NCBI GenBank assembly: GCA_023150555.1
Contig: JAKLKQ010000027.1
Location: 1-56,158, forward strand
Direction of reading: 5' to 3'
Origin: Planctomycetota bacterium
GTDB taxonomy: Bacteria; Planctomycetota; SZUA-567; H5-PLA8
Length of the DNA stretch: 56,158 bases
Position 1 is the stretch's first letter, and every line of letters begins with the position of its first letter. The notes beneath the pieces were generated by a model. The model made no database searches, was not told where the DNA came from, and was given only the letters and a program-made list of their open reading frames with translations. Position numbers and translations under genes: made by a program. Below are positions 34,116 through 44,264 of this stretch, in pieces.

Positions 34116-35648
34116 ATGGTAGAGTATTCGACTGAAATGGAACCGAAGGCCTCCACTGCGTCCGCGCCCGAAGATGCTCGCTTGATCGAAGGCATCGTCC
34201 GGGACAAGGACCGCGAGGCCTTCGCCGAACTCTTCCGCCGCTTCGAAGGTCCCGCCTACCAACTGGCCCTGCACCTGACCGACCGCCCTGCGCTGGCCGA
34301 GGAGGCCGTCCAGGACGCGATGCTGGCGGTCTGGTACGGCGCGGAGTCGTTCCGTCCGGACGGCGACCTGCGCCGCTGGATCCTGGGGATCGTCGCGCAC
34401 CGCGCCATGCGCGCCGCGCGCAAGGAACGGAAGAGCACGAAAGCCATGGTCTACGAACGCGAACGCCAGCGCACCGCGCCCGAACGGCAGCGGACGGAGG
34501 AAGGCGCCGAACGCCGGGAGGTGCTGGGCGCCCTGCACGACCTGCTCTCGCGCCTGCCTGACCTCGAACGGAAACTCGTGGCGCTGTACTACGGCGCGGG
34601 GATGAGCCAGGAAGAGATCGGCGCGGCGCTGGACATGCCGCAGCGCACGGTCTCGTTCAAGCTCCAGGCCTGTCTCGAGCGCCTGCGCAAGAGCCTGGCC
34701 CAGGCCGGCATGGCCGCCGCCGCGCCCCTGCTGACGCCGCAGCTGATCGGCACGGTGCTCTCGACCGGGCCGGCGGTCCCACAGGGCCTGCTGGCCCGCA
34801 CGCTGGCGCGCTGCGATACGGCGTACGCCCCGCGCGAAAGCGGCGCGCGTTCGGCGCGAGCCGCGGCGGCCGGGAGTTCAAAGGCCGTGGCCGCCGCTGC
34901 GGCGATTGCCGTCCTGCTGGCCGCGTGCGCGTACGTGACGTGGGGCCGAACGCCTTCGCCCACGCAATCGAGCGGATACAAAGCCATGCCCCCGGACGCG
35001 GCATTGCCAGCGGTGTCCGAGGCGCCTGCCGACTTGCGGACGTGGACATTCAAGTTCGACCAGGCGCTGCCGGAGGGCCTCGTGTACATCCAGGGCGAAT
35101 GGCGGACGGGCTTGGGCGGTGCGGACCGCCAGCCGGCTCTGATCACCGGTGACCGCAGCAACTACAATACCTTCCTGCTCCCGAGACTGAACCAGCGGCT
35201 CCCGCTGGCAGCCAGGGTGCGGTTCCGCGCGCAGCATCCCGGCAGGACCAACCTGGGGCTTGGGTGGAGCGACGGGAAGCAGTCCTTCTCCGCGCGGCGC
35301 TGGGAGGGCGAGGCCTTCAAGCCATCGCTTTTGAAGGGCGCGGAATTCGTCACCTACTACTTCGGATCGTACGCGGTGAGCACTTCGGGGGACTGGATCG
35401 GCCCCGTCTCGCTGGACCAAGAGCCGGTGGCGCGCGACTTCCTGTTCGTGACGGCGGACAATGCCGCGGTGTTCGGTGTCGAGATACAGGAACTGCGGAT
35501 GGAGGACATCCCCGCACGTGTCCGCGACGTCGAAGGCCTCATTCGCGGCCGGAAGGAATCGCCGGAAGGCGTGAAAGGTTACCGCTGGGAGGGGGCTAGG
35601 CCGCAGCCGCTGGCGGAGTACCTGAAGGAACAGGCGGAGATGGAATAG
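34116..35648 (+). CDS. membrane-anchored ECF sigma factor with outer domain (1)
   Basis: 510 residues. Sigma2 spans about 25-105 (LAEEAVQDAMLAVWYGAESF) and sigma4 about 135-195 (LPDLERKLVALYYGAGMSQEEIGAALDMPQ). A linker is followed by one hydrophobic helix at about 255-275 and a C-terminal beta-rich domain (305-480: WTFKFDQALPEGLVYIQGEW), reminiscent of laminin-G/DUF1080-like folds. Orientation would place the sigma part in the cytoplasm and the last 200 residues outside. No anti-sigma gene lies next to it. The start at 34116 is chosen for GGAGCGG (34103-34109). A paralogue with the same plan is at 51370. Confidence 0.8.
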   Translation: MVEYSTEMEPKASTASAPEDARLIEGIVRDKDREAFAELFRRFEGPAYQLALHLTDRPALAEEAVQDAMLAVWYGAESFRPDGDLRRWILGIVAHRAMRAARKERKSTKAMVYERERQRTAPERQRTEEGAERREVLGALHDLLSRLPDLERKLVALYYGAGMSQEEIGAALDMPQRTVSFKLQACLERLRKSLAQAGMAAAAPLLTPQLIGTVLSTGPAVPQGLLARTLARCDTAYAPRESGARSARAAAAGSSKAVAAAAAIAVLLAACAYVTWGRTPSPTQSSGYKAMPPDAALPAVSEAPADLRTWTFKFDQALPEGLVYIQGEWRTGLGGADRQPALITGDRSNYNTFLLPRLNQRLPLAARVRFRAQHPGRTNLGLGWSDGKQSFSARRWEGEAFKPSLLKGAEFVTYYFGSYAVSTSGDWIGPVSLDQEPVARDFLFVTADNAAVFGVEIQELRMEDIPARVRDVEGLIRGRKESPEGVKGYRWEGARPQPLAEYLKEQAEME

Positions 35649-35698
35649 CGCCGCCGGTCCGCCGCGCAAACGCGCCCGCGCGTGCTATAACCCGTTGC

Positions 35699-36226
35699 AT
35701 GTCTCCCGAAGGATCCACTCGTACGTCACGTTCTGCGCGCGCGAAGCCCGTGCGCGGCCTGCGCTTTCATCTCATCACATGGCTCGTGATGTTTCTCGTC
35801 GCGTCGGTCTTCCTGGGGCTGAACGTCGTGCCGCAGGGGCCGTACCTAACCGAAACAGGTGGAGAATCGGGGCACTGGGACGAATGCTCCTGGGCCTATT
35901 TTCGAGGCTGGCCGCTGCAATTCCAAATAGTTGGTGATCAGAGACATGTGCCTGCGCCTTCCTTATCCCTTCAATTTTTGGAAGGTGGCGAATTGCATGA
36001 TCATCCGGACAACCCTTTACCTGTCGATGCGAACGGCGAAAGGTATATCCCCAACCCCAATACTGGTGAAATTTCATGGGCGCGGTTCATCCCCGGCAAG
36101 GTGGGGCCCTTGGGCGCGATGATCTGCAACATGCTGCTGGGGCTCTCGGCGTGCGGCCTGGTCGGGCTGACGGTGGAGTGGTTCGCACGCAAGCGGCAGG
36201 GGCCAGGGGGTCGGGGCGAGGGGTGA
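35699..36226 (+). CDS. small membrane protein, unknown
   Basis: 175 residues with two membrane helices (about 25-45 and 138-160) and an outer loop of about 90 residues between them containing Trp, Pro and His. Not recognised. It starts 50 bp after sigma factor 1 on the same strand, so they may be one transcript; it might modulate the sigma factor, but it has no zinc-binding anti-sigma motif. The last residues (RQGPGGRGEG) are coded by a GGGGCGAG intergenic word that supplies the stop. Confidence 0.6.
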   Translation: MSPEGSTRTSRSARAKPVRGLRFHLITWLVMFLVASVFLGLNVVPQGPYLTETGGESGHWDECSWAYFRGWPLQFQIVGDQRHVPAPSLSLQFLEGGELHDHPDNPLPVDANGERYIPNPNTGEISWARFIPGKVGPLGAMICNMLLGLSACGLVGLTVEWFARKRQGPGGRGEG

Positions 36227-36230
36227 GGGG
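36198..36230. repeat. GGGGCGAGGGGTGAGGGG word at a gene 3' end
   Basis: The same G-rich family as at 10881-10911. It covers the last codons and stop of the small membrane protein gene. Confidence 0.6.
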
Positions 36231-36242
36231 AAGGACGGGCTG

Positions 36243-36524
36243 CTAGCAGCCCGTTGAAAAAGGGGCCAGGCCGCGTTGCAAGGGATTTTCGACCTGAACG
36301 AGGCCCGCGAAGCGGAGCCGTAGCTGGAAACTACGGCGAGCGTAGCGGAACGAAGTTCTGGACGAAAAGACCCGCAACCCTCTGGGCAGAGCCTAGTCTT
36401 GCGACCCGGCCCTGCGTTGCGCTTCGCTGCGGCGTATCTTCTCGATACGCCTCGACTGCGCGCGCCTAGGTCCGAATCACAATCCAAGGCTGCGCGGCCG
36501 GGCCCTCTTTCAATGTACTGCTAG
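36243..36524. mobile_element. MITE-like element with terminal inverted repeats
   Basis: Left end CTAGCAGCCCGTTGAAAAAG (36243 on) and right end, read inward, CTAGCAGTACATTGAAAGAG (from 36524) are imperfect terminal inverted repeats of about 24 bp continuing into GGGCC. The 282-bp interior is rich in nested hairpins (CGTAG/CTACG around 36328; GCGTAT/ATACGC around 36433; CCGGCCC/GGGGCCAGGCC arms). It has no credible gene. The right CTAG gives the stop codon of the minus-strand gene next door. An intact 16-bp palindrome GGGCTGCTAGCAGCCC (36237-36252) covers the left tip. No clear target-site duplication was found. Confidence 0.65.
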
Positions 36525-36835
36525 GCGCCAGCGGATGCTTGGTCGTCGAACCCGACCATCGACACCGTGTCCTTCTTGCCGAACCAGACCAGCAGGCGGC
36601 GCTTGTTCTTCTCGAAGACGATCGCACCCCGGATTCGGGCAACGGGATCGTACTTCCAGCCGACGTCTCGCAGGTGCGCGACGACGGCCTCCTTCCGCTT
36701 GCCGCGCAGGACATCCCAGAGGCGTTCGGTCGTCTCCTTTGGGTTCGCCTTGGGCGAGACGTCCGCTGCCACGGCGCGGTTGAAGCGCGAATCCCCCGTC
36801 TTGGCCTTGATGCGTTGAAGGAATGGATCGCTCAT
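36521..36835 (-). CDS. small hypothetical protein
   Basis: 104 residues, basic and soluble, beginning MSDPFLQRIKAKTGDSRFNR; a region near 65-95 (ARIRGAIVFEKNKRRLLVWF) looks like a beta hairpin. Not recognised; no catalytic motif. The last four codons abut the MITE-like element, whose terminal CTAG provides the TAG stop, so the protein may have been shortened or altered at its C-terminus. GGAGGT (rc) lies just upstream of the ATG at 36835. Confidence 0.6.
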   Translation of the reverse strand: MSDPFLQRIKAKTGDSRFNRAVAADVSPKANPKETTERLWDVLRGKRKEAVVAHLRDVGWKYDPVARIRGAIVFEKNKRRLLVWFGKKDTVSMVGFDDQASAGA

Positions 36836-37102
36836 GGGATACCTCCGCAGTGCTGCTTAATGGGATAAATGGTATGGAAGCAAACTAGCTCGAAATGGCT
36901 ATTGCCGCAAGGGTGAGAAGCGCAAAACGCGCCGGAAAAACGGTTCAGCCTGTGCCAGGAACGGCAGGCATGGAAGGGACACGAATCAAGCCCTTACGGG
37001 TGTCGGCTAGCGAGCAAGTCGGCAAGCTGAATCCCGATTCCTGAATCCTGAGTTCTGCCGCAAGGTCTAACTCCTTGCCGCGCCGGAGCTTTCCGCCTGA
37101 GC
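36836..37102. other. spacer upstream of the tig operon
   Basis: Non-coding; includes the word run ATCCCGATTCCTGAATCCTG near 37033, related to other spacer words in the window. No gene seen. Confidence 0.6.
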
Positions 37103-37130
37103 TTGACCTGCCGTAGAGCGGTTCTATAAC
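37103..37130 (+). promoter_or_regulatory. sigma-70-like promoter of tig-clpP-clpX
   Basis: TTGACC (37103-37108), a 16-nt spacer, TATAAC (37125-37130), about 80 bp before the trigger factor start. It is the best housekeeping promoter in the window. Confidence 0.65.
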
Positions 37131-37208
37131 ACTGCCTGCCACGCGTTGCGGCGCCGATTCGCGGCCCCCCGACCATACGCGTTTCGAGAAAGGAAGTCTG
37201 GGATTCCC

Positions 37209-38714
37209 ATGGCCTTACCGCTTGCCGAACCGCATACCCACGATGCCGAGAACGCCGAGCCCATCGAGGTGCAGACGTCCGTCACCGACGCCGGCACCTG
37301 GACGAAGAAACTCGACATCACCGTCCCCGCCGCCGAGATCGGGAAGGTCTTCGATAAGATCGTCCGCGAGGTCGCCCAGCAGCTGCGCATCCCCGGCTTC
37401 CGCCCGGGCAAGGTGCCGCTGGCCATCGCCGAGAAGCGCTTCGGCAAGGAGATCGGCCAGCAGGTCAAGAGCGACGTCGTCGCGCGCGCCTTCCGCTCGG
37501 CCCTGGAGGCCGAGAAGCTCGATGTCGTCGGCAGCCCCGACCTGGACCCCGAGAAGATCGAGGTCGTGCGCGGCAAGGAGACGAAGATCGAGATCGAGGT
37601 CGAGATCAAGCCGACCTTCGACCTGCCCAAGTTCAAGGGCCTGAAGGTCGAGCAGGAAGAGGTGGAACTCTTCCCCGGCGAGATCGACGAGAAGCTGAAG
37701 GCCGTCGCGGAACGCTTCGCCGAGGATGGCGAGGCCCCCGAAGGCGCCACGCTGCAGGACCGCGACATCGCCGCGGGCAAGGTCACCTTCGAGGTCGACG
37801 GGAAGGTCGTCCACACCGAAGACGACGGCAATCTGCTGCTGGTCGACGGGCACACCGTGGGCTGCTACGCGCACCTGGGCCAGAAGTGGCTCTTGGGCGC
37901 GAAGGCCGGCGAGGAGCGCAGCGTCGAGACCACGCTGGACGAACGCTTTCCCGTCGAGTCCGCGCGCAACCAGAAGGCCAAGATCGCCATCGCCGTCGCC
38001 AAGATCCGCCGCCCGCAGATCCCCGCCATCGACGACGAGCTGGCCAAGAAGGTCGGCCTCGAGAACCTCGACGCGCTGAAGGCCCGCATCGAGGAGGAAC
38101 TGCGCAAGAGTCTGGGCGAGAACGCCGAGGCCAAGGTGCGCAACAGCCTGGTCGAGCAGGTCGTCGAAGGCGCCAAGTTCGAGCTGCCCAAGCGCCTGGT
38201 CGAGACCTTCAGCAAGAGCCTGATGCAGCGCCAGGACATGATGCTGGCGCAGTACGGCCTCGACCCCAGCGCGATGAAGGACGAGGACGGCAAGCGCAGC
38301 GAGGAAGCCGCCAAGAACGCCGAGCAGGAGATTCGCCGCTACTTCGTCCTCGACGCGATCTGCGCCGCCGAGAAGCTGGAGGTCGGCGAGGAGGAGATCG
38401 ACGAGGAGATCGTCAAACAGGCCCGCCAGCGCGGCATGCGCGCCGCGGAGCTGTTCGAGCGGCTGGAGCAGGAAGGCGGCATCGAGCAGCTGCGCAGCGA
38501 CCTGAAGGCCAAGCGCGCCGTGGACCTGCTGGTGGACAACGCCGAGGTCAAGATCGTGCCGCGCAAGAAGGAAGAGCCGAAGGCCAAGGCCGACTGCGGG
38601 CACGACCACGAAGACGAGCACGGCCACGACCACGACGATGACGCGAAGGAAAAGAAGAAGGGCAAGGGCAAGAAGGGCGCGAAGGCCGAAGGCGCGTCCG
38701 AGGAAAAGGCGTGA
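37209..38714 (+). CDS. tig: trigger factor (ribosome-associated chaperone)
   Basis: 501 residues, 50 or so more than usual. The ribosome-binding loop is seen as [11 protein letters not shown] (residues 60-70; canonical GFRxGKxP), followed by a degenerate PPIase-like middle domain and a helical C-terminal chaperone domain ([20 protein letters not shown] and on). The tail after residue 455 is unusual: [16 protein letters not shown] followed by a Lys-rich end, which should bind metal ions much as SlyD tails do. It is first in a tig-clpP-clpX operon, the common order. AGGAAG precedes the start. Confidence 0.95.
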   Translation: MALPLAEPHTHDAENAEPIEVQTSVTDAGTWTKKLDITVPAAEIGKVFDKIVREVAQQLRIPGFRPGKVPLAIAEKRFGKEIGQQVKSDVVARAFRSALEAEKLDVVGSPDLDPEKIEVVRGKETKIEIEVEIKPTFDLPKFKGLKVEQEEVELFPGEIDEKLKAVAERFAEDGEAPEGATLQDRDIAAGKVTFEVDGKVVHTEDDGNLLLVDGHTVGCYAHLGQKWLLGAKAGEERSVETTLDERFPVESARNQKAKIAIAVAKIRRPQIPAIDDELAKKVGLENLDALKARIEEELRKSLGENAEAKVRNSLVEQVVEGAKFELPKRLVETFSKSLMQRQDMMLAQYGLDPSAMKDEDGKRSEEAAKNAEQEIRRYFVLDAICAAEKLEVGEEEIDEEIVKQARQRGMRAAELFERLEQEGGIEQLRSDLKAKRAVDLLVDNAEVKIVPRKKEEPKAKADCGHDHEDEHGHDHDDDAKEKKKGKGKKGAKAEGASEEKA

Positions 38715-38743
38715 GCGGTCAAACCCCCGAGAGCGAGGATCCC

Positions 38744-39319
38744 ATGAGCCTGGTTCCGTACGTCATCGAGCGCACCGGACGCGGCGAGCGCAGCTACGAC
38801 ATCTACAGCCGCCTCCTGAAGGACCGAATCATCTTCATCGGCGGGCCCATCGACGACTATACCGCCACCCTGGTCGTCGCCCAGATGCTCTTCCTGCAGC
38901 TGGACAACAAGGAAGCCGACATCGACCTGTACATCATGTCCCCGGGCGGCTCGGTCAACGCCGGCTTGGCCATCTACGACACCATGCAGCACGTGACCAA
39001 CAACGTCGCGACCTACTGCATTGGGCAGGCCGCCAGCATGGGCGCCTTCCTGCTGGCCGCCGGCACCAAGGGCAAGCGCCACGCGCTGCAGCACGCGCGC
39101 ATCATGATCCACCAGCCCTGGGGCGGAGCGCAGGGTACGGCCACCGACATCGCCATCCAGGCCGAGGAGATCGTGCGCATGAAGCGGCTCCTCAACGAGC
39201 GCTACGCGGTCCACACCGGCCAGCCCCTGGAGCGCATCATCAAGGACAGCGACCGCGACTTCTTCATGTCCGCCGAGGAGGCCAAGGAGTACGGCATCAT
39301 CGACGAGATTTTGAAGTAG
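38744..39319 (+). CDS. clpP: ATP-dependent Clp protease proteolytic subunit ClpP
   Basis: 191 residues from ATG 38744, preceded by GAGGA. The catalytic triad is Ser99 (GQAASMGA), His123 ([10 protein letters not shown]) and Asp172 (DSDRDFFMS); the oxyanion motif SPGGSVNAG is present. A GTG at 38711 overlapping the tig stop could add 11 residues. It forms tetradecameric chambers fed by ClpX, encoded 68 bp downstream. Confidence 0.96.
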   Translation: MSLVPYVIERTGRGERSYDIYSRLLKDRIIFIGGPIDDYTATLVVAQMLFLQLDNKEADIDLYIMSPGGSVNAGLAIYDTMQHVTNNVATYCIGQAASMGAFLLAAGTKGKRHALQHARIMIHQPWGGAQGTATDIAIQAEEIVRMKRLLNERYAVHTGQPLERIIKDSDRDFFMSAEEAKEYGIIDEILK

Positions 39320-39387
39320 CCCGGTTCTGCGAAAGTGCGTAAAATCGCTCTTTCGTAGTCGGTTCTCCGTCTCCGGCAGGGGTTGGC

Positions 39388-40743
<1,356 letters not shown>

Positions 40744-40810
40744 CGCACCCGTAGGGCCCGAAGCTTCCCCGCAACCCGTTTCCAGATCCAAAGTTCTGCT
40801 ATCGCGCCGC

Positions 40811-40860
40811 GCGGAATTCCGCCCGAAATTCCATGCCGGCGTATACTAAACAAGCGTATA
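40811..40860 (+). promoter_or_regulatory. candidate operator and promoter of the XRE-cupin gene
   Basis: GCGGAATTCCGC (40811-40822) is a perfect 12-bp palindrome. CGTATA occurs twice, at 40840-40845 and 40855-40860, the first as part of a TATACT -10-like box. The layout suits autoregulation by the XRE protein. Confidence 0.4.
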
Positions 40861-40883
40861 GGATTTTGAACAGGAGGCCCGCG

Positions 40884-41519
40884 ATGCCCAAGACCGCCCG
40901 ACGCCCCCGAACCGCCCAGCCGCCCAAGGCCGCGCCCGAATCCAACGGCGCCGCGCCTGCCGGCGCGGACCATCCTGTCGGTTCGCGCCTGCGCGATCTT
41001 CGCGCCAGCCGCGGCCTCTCGCTGCGCGCGCTGGCCGAACGCGCCGGCGTCACCGCCGGTGCGCTCTCCCAGATCGAGAACGGCCACACCTCGCCGTCGG
41101 TCAGCACGCTGAAGAAGCTGCTCGCCGCGCTGGGCACCACACTGGGCGCCTTCTTCGCGGAAGACGCCGCGTCGGAACCGGGGCGCTTCATCTACCGCAA
41201 GGCCGAACTGGTCAACGTGGCGTCGGGCAACGGCCTGCGCTTTCTGGCGCTGCCCGGGCCGGCCGGCGAGCGGCAGCTGCAGATCCTCCACGAGACCTAC
41301 GCCCCCGGCGCGGACACCGGCGAGGAACCCTACGCGCACGCGGGCGAGGAATCCGGCGTCTGCCTGGCCGGCACCATCGAGATCACCGTCGACGGACGCA
41401 CCGAGTTGCTGGGGCCCGGCGATGCCTACTGGTACGCCTCTACGCTGCCGCACCGCTGGCGCAACGTGGGCAGGACGCCGGCGCAGGTCGTCTCGGCCTG
41501 CACGCCCCCGACGTTCTGA
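40884..41519 (+). CDS. XRE family regulator with C-terminal cupin domain
   Basis: 211 residues: a basic/Pro-rich leader, a helix-turn-helix at about 32-90 (LRDLRASRGLSLRALAERAG, GALSQIENGHTSPSVSTLKK) and a cupin at 135-205 (EEPYAHAGEESGVCLAGTIE, LGPGDAYWYASTLPHRW), the PuuR-like plan. CAGGAGG (40871-40877) precedes the ATG. It lies 26 bp before the secreted propeller gene on the same strand and probably controls it together with itself. The ligand is unknown. Confidence 0.88.
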   Translation: MPKTARRPRTAQPPKAAPESNGAAPAGADHPVGSRLRDLRASRGLSLRALAERAGVTAGALSQIENGHTSPSVSTLKKLLAALGTTLGAFFAEDAASEPGRFIYRKAELVNVASGNGLRFLALPGPAGERQLQILHETYAPGADTGEEPYAHAGEESGVCLAGTIEITVDGRTELLGPGDAYWYASTLPHRWRNVGRTPAQVVSACTPPTF

Positions 41520-41545
41520 GATTCTGAAATAGGGAGGGTTCCGCC

Positions 41546-44224
41546 ATGCCGCGCAATCTTCTTCCTGCCGTCCTGGTGCTGTCGATGCTGGCCCTCGTGG
41601 GCGCGCAATCCGCGGAGGTCGCGCCGCCGGGCTTCGCGAAGAAGCCCGCCGTCGCGAAGTCGGGCGAAGGCTGCACGATCGCCTTCGCGGCAGACCGCGC
41701 CACCGACGCGGCGGTCTGGATCGAGGACGCGAAGGGGCAGACCGTGCGCCACCTGGCTGCGGGCGTGCTGGGCGACAACGCGCCCGCGCCGCTGAAGGCC
41801 GGTTCGCTGGAGCAGTCGCTGGCATGGGACGGCAAGGACGACGACGGCGCGCCCGCGCAGGGCGGGCCGTTCAAGGCGCACGTCGCGCTGGGCCTGAAGG
41901 CGAACTGGGGCGGCACGGCCTTCGCAGAGCAGAGCGGGCCGAACCACCTGACCGGCGTGCAGGGGCTGGCAGCGGGCCCCGACGGGCGCGTTTACGTGAC
42001 CGACAGCCGCCACGGCTGGCTGTACTGGCCCGCGTACGGCGTGCACGTCTTCCGCCGCGACGGCTCGTACGAGCGCACCCTCAAGCCCTTCGCGCCCGGC
42101 TTGGGGCTGGAACGCCTCGGCGGGCTCGGCGCGTTCAAGAACGACCGCGGCTTCGTCAATCCGCTGATTCACCGCGTGCTGGGCATGACGTTCTATCCCT
42201 TCGAGGACGAGCCGGCCTCGCAGATGGCCTTTGTCGGCGGGTGGCTGGTCCACGCCGTGGTGCCTGCGCTTGGCGAAGGCAATCCGGCTTACCGCGGCAA
42301 TGCCGCACACCTGGCGGCGGTGGGACCCGAAGGCGAGATCCCCGCCACGGGCTTTGCCGGGCCGGCGCTGGGCAAGGGGCTGGTCTGGCGCGGCGAGAAG
42401 GATGCCGGCGGCGCGCGCCTGGCGGGAAGTTCCGACGGCAAGAGCGTCTTCGTCGTCAACCTCGGCACGAAGTACTACGAGAACGGCTACAAGTTCAAGC
42501 GCCACCCGGCCGTGTACCGCGTGCCGCTGCCCGCGCTGGGCCCGGCGGAGGTCTTCTTCGGCGACAAGGATGCGCCCGGCAAGGATGAGGCGCACCTGAA
42601 CGATCCGATGGGGCTGGCCGGCGACGGCAAGGGCATGCTCTACGTTGCCGACAAGGGGAACGACCGAGTAGTGATACTGCGCGAGTCCGACGCCGGTTTC
42701 GCCGGTTCGGTGACCGTGCCCGCGCCCGAGTGGGTGGCCGTGCATCCGCGCTCTGGGGCGCTGTACGTCTACGGTGCTGGGACGCTGACGAAATTCAGCG
42801 GCGTGAAGGAGCCGAAGGAACTCGCGCGACTGGATTTGAAGCCGCTCACCGTGGCGGTGGCCAGCCACGGGCGCGTGACGCTGGACCTGCATCTGGCGCT
42901 GGAGGCCTCGCAGGACCCGGCCGTCGTGTGGGTCGGGCGCGCATGGAACGAGCGGCAACTGCTGCGCTTCGAAGACCAGGGCGCTCGTTTCGGTGAGCCA
43001 GCGCCGGCGGGCCTCTACACCAGCCCGCGGCACGAAGGGCCCGTCTCCGATCCGACGCACCGCCTGGTGCTCTCCAAGCAGGCCGTCGGTATCGGCAGCC
43101 GCATCGAGATCCTCGACGAGGACAGCGGCGAGGTTCGCCGCGCGCTGGTGAGCCAGGGTCCGGCCAGCAGCAACCAGGGCACGCGCCTGCGCCTGGACCG
43201 CGACGGCAACCTTTATAGCTGCTCGGCGGGCGGCGGGATCTGGAAGACGGATTCGGCCGGCAAGCGCGTCCCGTTCGCCGCCACCGCCGAAGATCCGAAG
43301 CTGAAGGGCCACCTGCCGGCGGGCTCGACGGGAACCACGGCCTGGGAGCGCGACTGGTACGTGGACCGCAAGGGCGATATCTACGCCAAGGTCCGCGGCA
43401 CGCAGTACCACGGCCTGATGCACATCGATGTCTTCGCGCCCGACGGCACGAAAAAGCGTACCGTCGTCTGGGGTGTCTCCGACGGCTCCTACGGCCCGCG
43501 CGTCGACGCGCAGGGCAACGTCTATGTGATGGAAGTCGTTAAGCCCGAGGGCCAGCCTTTCCCGGAGGAGTTCGCGGCGCGCGCCACGGACAAGATGCTT
43601 CACCACTGGTACGACTGGATCTACGGCAGCATCGTGAAGTTCGGGCCGCAGGGCGGGAACATCTGGCTGACGGTCAGGAAGTCCGAGACCAACAAGCCGT
43701 CGGCCGAACCTGTGGCGCTGCCGGCCTCTATGCCCAAGGTGAAGGTCAACGCCTCCTTGCGCGGCGATGCCAACGAGATGCAGGGCCACCTGTGGATGGG
43801 GCCCGGCGTCGCGCATGTCGGCGACATGGGCATGGGCGGGGGCGGCGAACACTGCCACTGCACCGGCTGCGACTTCGACCTCGACGGCTTCGCGCGCGTC
43901 TTCGCGCCGGACAACGGGCGCCAGCGCGTGACGGTGCTCGACAGCAACGGCAACGTAGTGCTGCACTTCGGCGCCTACGGCAACCAGGACTACTGCGGCC
44001 CCGACAGCTACGTGCTCGATCCGAAGGAGAACTACTACCGCCCGCGCAAGGACGACGATCCCAAGGACCTCGCCAGCCCCTTTGCGTCGCCGGAGATCGC
44101 CTTTGCGTGGATCGTGGGCCTGGCAGTCACCGATCGCCACGCCTACGTCTGCGACAGCCTCAACCGCCGCATGCTGCGGGTGAAGCTGGGCTACCAGGCC
44201 GAAGAATCTGTCCCGGTGCCCTGA
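41546..44224 (+). CDS. large secreted propeller protein (NHL/FlgD-like), paralogue 2
   Basis: 892 residues with a signal peptide (LLPAVLVLSMLALVGAQS). Its N-terminal domain contains RHLAAGVLGDNAPAPLKAG and LAWDGKDDDG, nearly the same as paralogue 1 at 11118. NHL-like blades follow (MGLAGDGKGMLYVADKGNDR). Near residue 770 is HCHCTGCDFDLDGFARVFAP and then VTVLDSNGNVVLHFGAYGN, as in paralogue 1. GGGAGGG precedes the ATG. It is directly downstream of the XRE-cupin gene. The role is unknown; carbohydrate binding or scaffolding outside the inner membrane is a guess. Confidence 0.75.
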   Translation: MPRNLLPAVLVLSMLALVGAQSAEVAPPGFAKKPAVAKSGEGCTIAFAADRATDAAVWIEDAKGQTVRHLAAGVLGDNAPAPLKAGSLEQSLAWDGKDDDGAPAQGGPFKAHVALGLKANWGGTAFAEQSGPNHLTGVQGLAAGPDGRVYVTDSRHGWLYWPAYGVHVFRRDGSYERTLKPFAPGLGLERLGGLGAFKNDRGFVNPLIHRVLGMTFYPFEDEPASQMAFVGGWLVHAVVPALGEGNPAYRGNAAHLAAVGPEGEIPATGFAGPALGKGLVWRGEKDAGGARLAGSSDGKSVFVVNLGTKYYENGYKFKRHPAVYRVPLPALGPAEVFFGDKDAPGKDEAHLNDPMGLAGDGKGMLYVADKGNDRVVILRESDAGFAGSVTVPAPEWVAVHPRSGALYVYGAGTLTKFSGVKEPKELARLDLKPLTVAVASHGRVTLDLHLALEASQDPAVVWVGRAWNERQLLRFEDQGARFGEPAPAGLYTSPRHEGPVSDPTHRLVLSKQAVGIGSRIEILDEDSGEVRRALVSQGPASSNQGTRLRLDRDGNLYSCSAGGGIWKTDSAGKRVPFAATAEDPKLKGHLPAGSTGTTAWERDWYVDRKGDIYAKVRGTQYHGLMHIDVFAPDGTKKRTVVWGVSDGSYGPRVDAQGNVYVMEVVKPEGQPFPEEFAARATDKMLHHWYDWIYGSIVKFGPQGGNIWLTVRKSETNKPSAEPVALPASMPKVKVNASLRGDANEMQGHLWMGPGVAHVGDMGMGGGGEHCHCTGCDFDLDGFARVFAPDNGRQRVTVLDSNGNVVLHFGAYGNQDYCGPDSYVLDPKENYYRPRKDDDPKDLASPFASPEIAFAWIVGLAVTDRHAYVCDSLNRRMLRVKLGYQAEESVPVP

Positions 44225-44264
44225 GAATTGCTTCCGCGCATCGCGCGCGGTATCGTCGCGCGGC

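Noticed and set aside
35699..36226. Anti-sigma factor gene for sigma factor 1
   Set aside because: Two helices with a long outer loop and no cytoplasmic anti-sigma domain or zinc motif; the position alone is not enough.
36254..36469. Short protein-coding frame inside the MITE-like element
   Set aside because: Overlaps nested inverted repeats, has no ribosome site and looks like a chance frame in a structured element.
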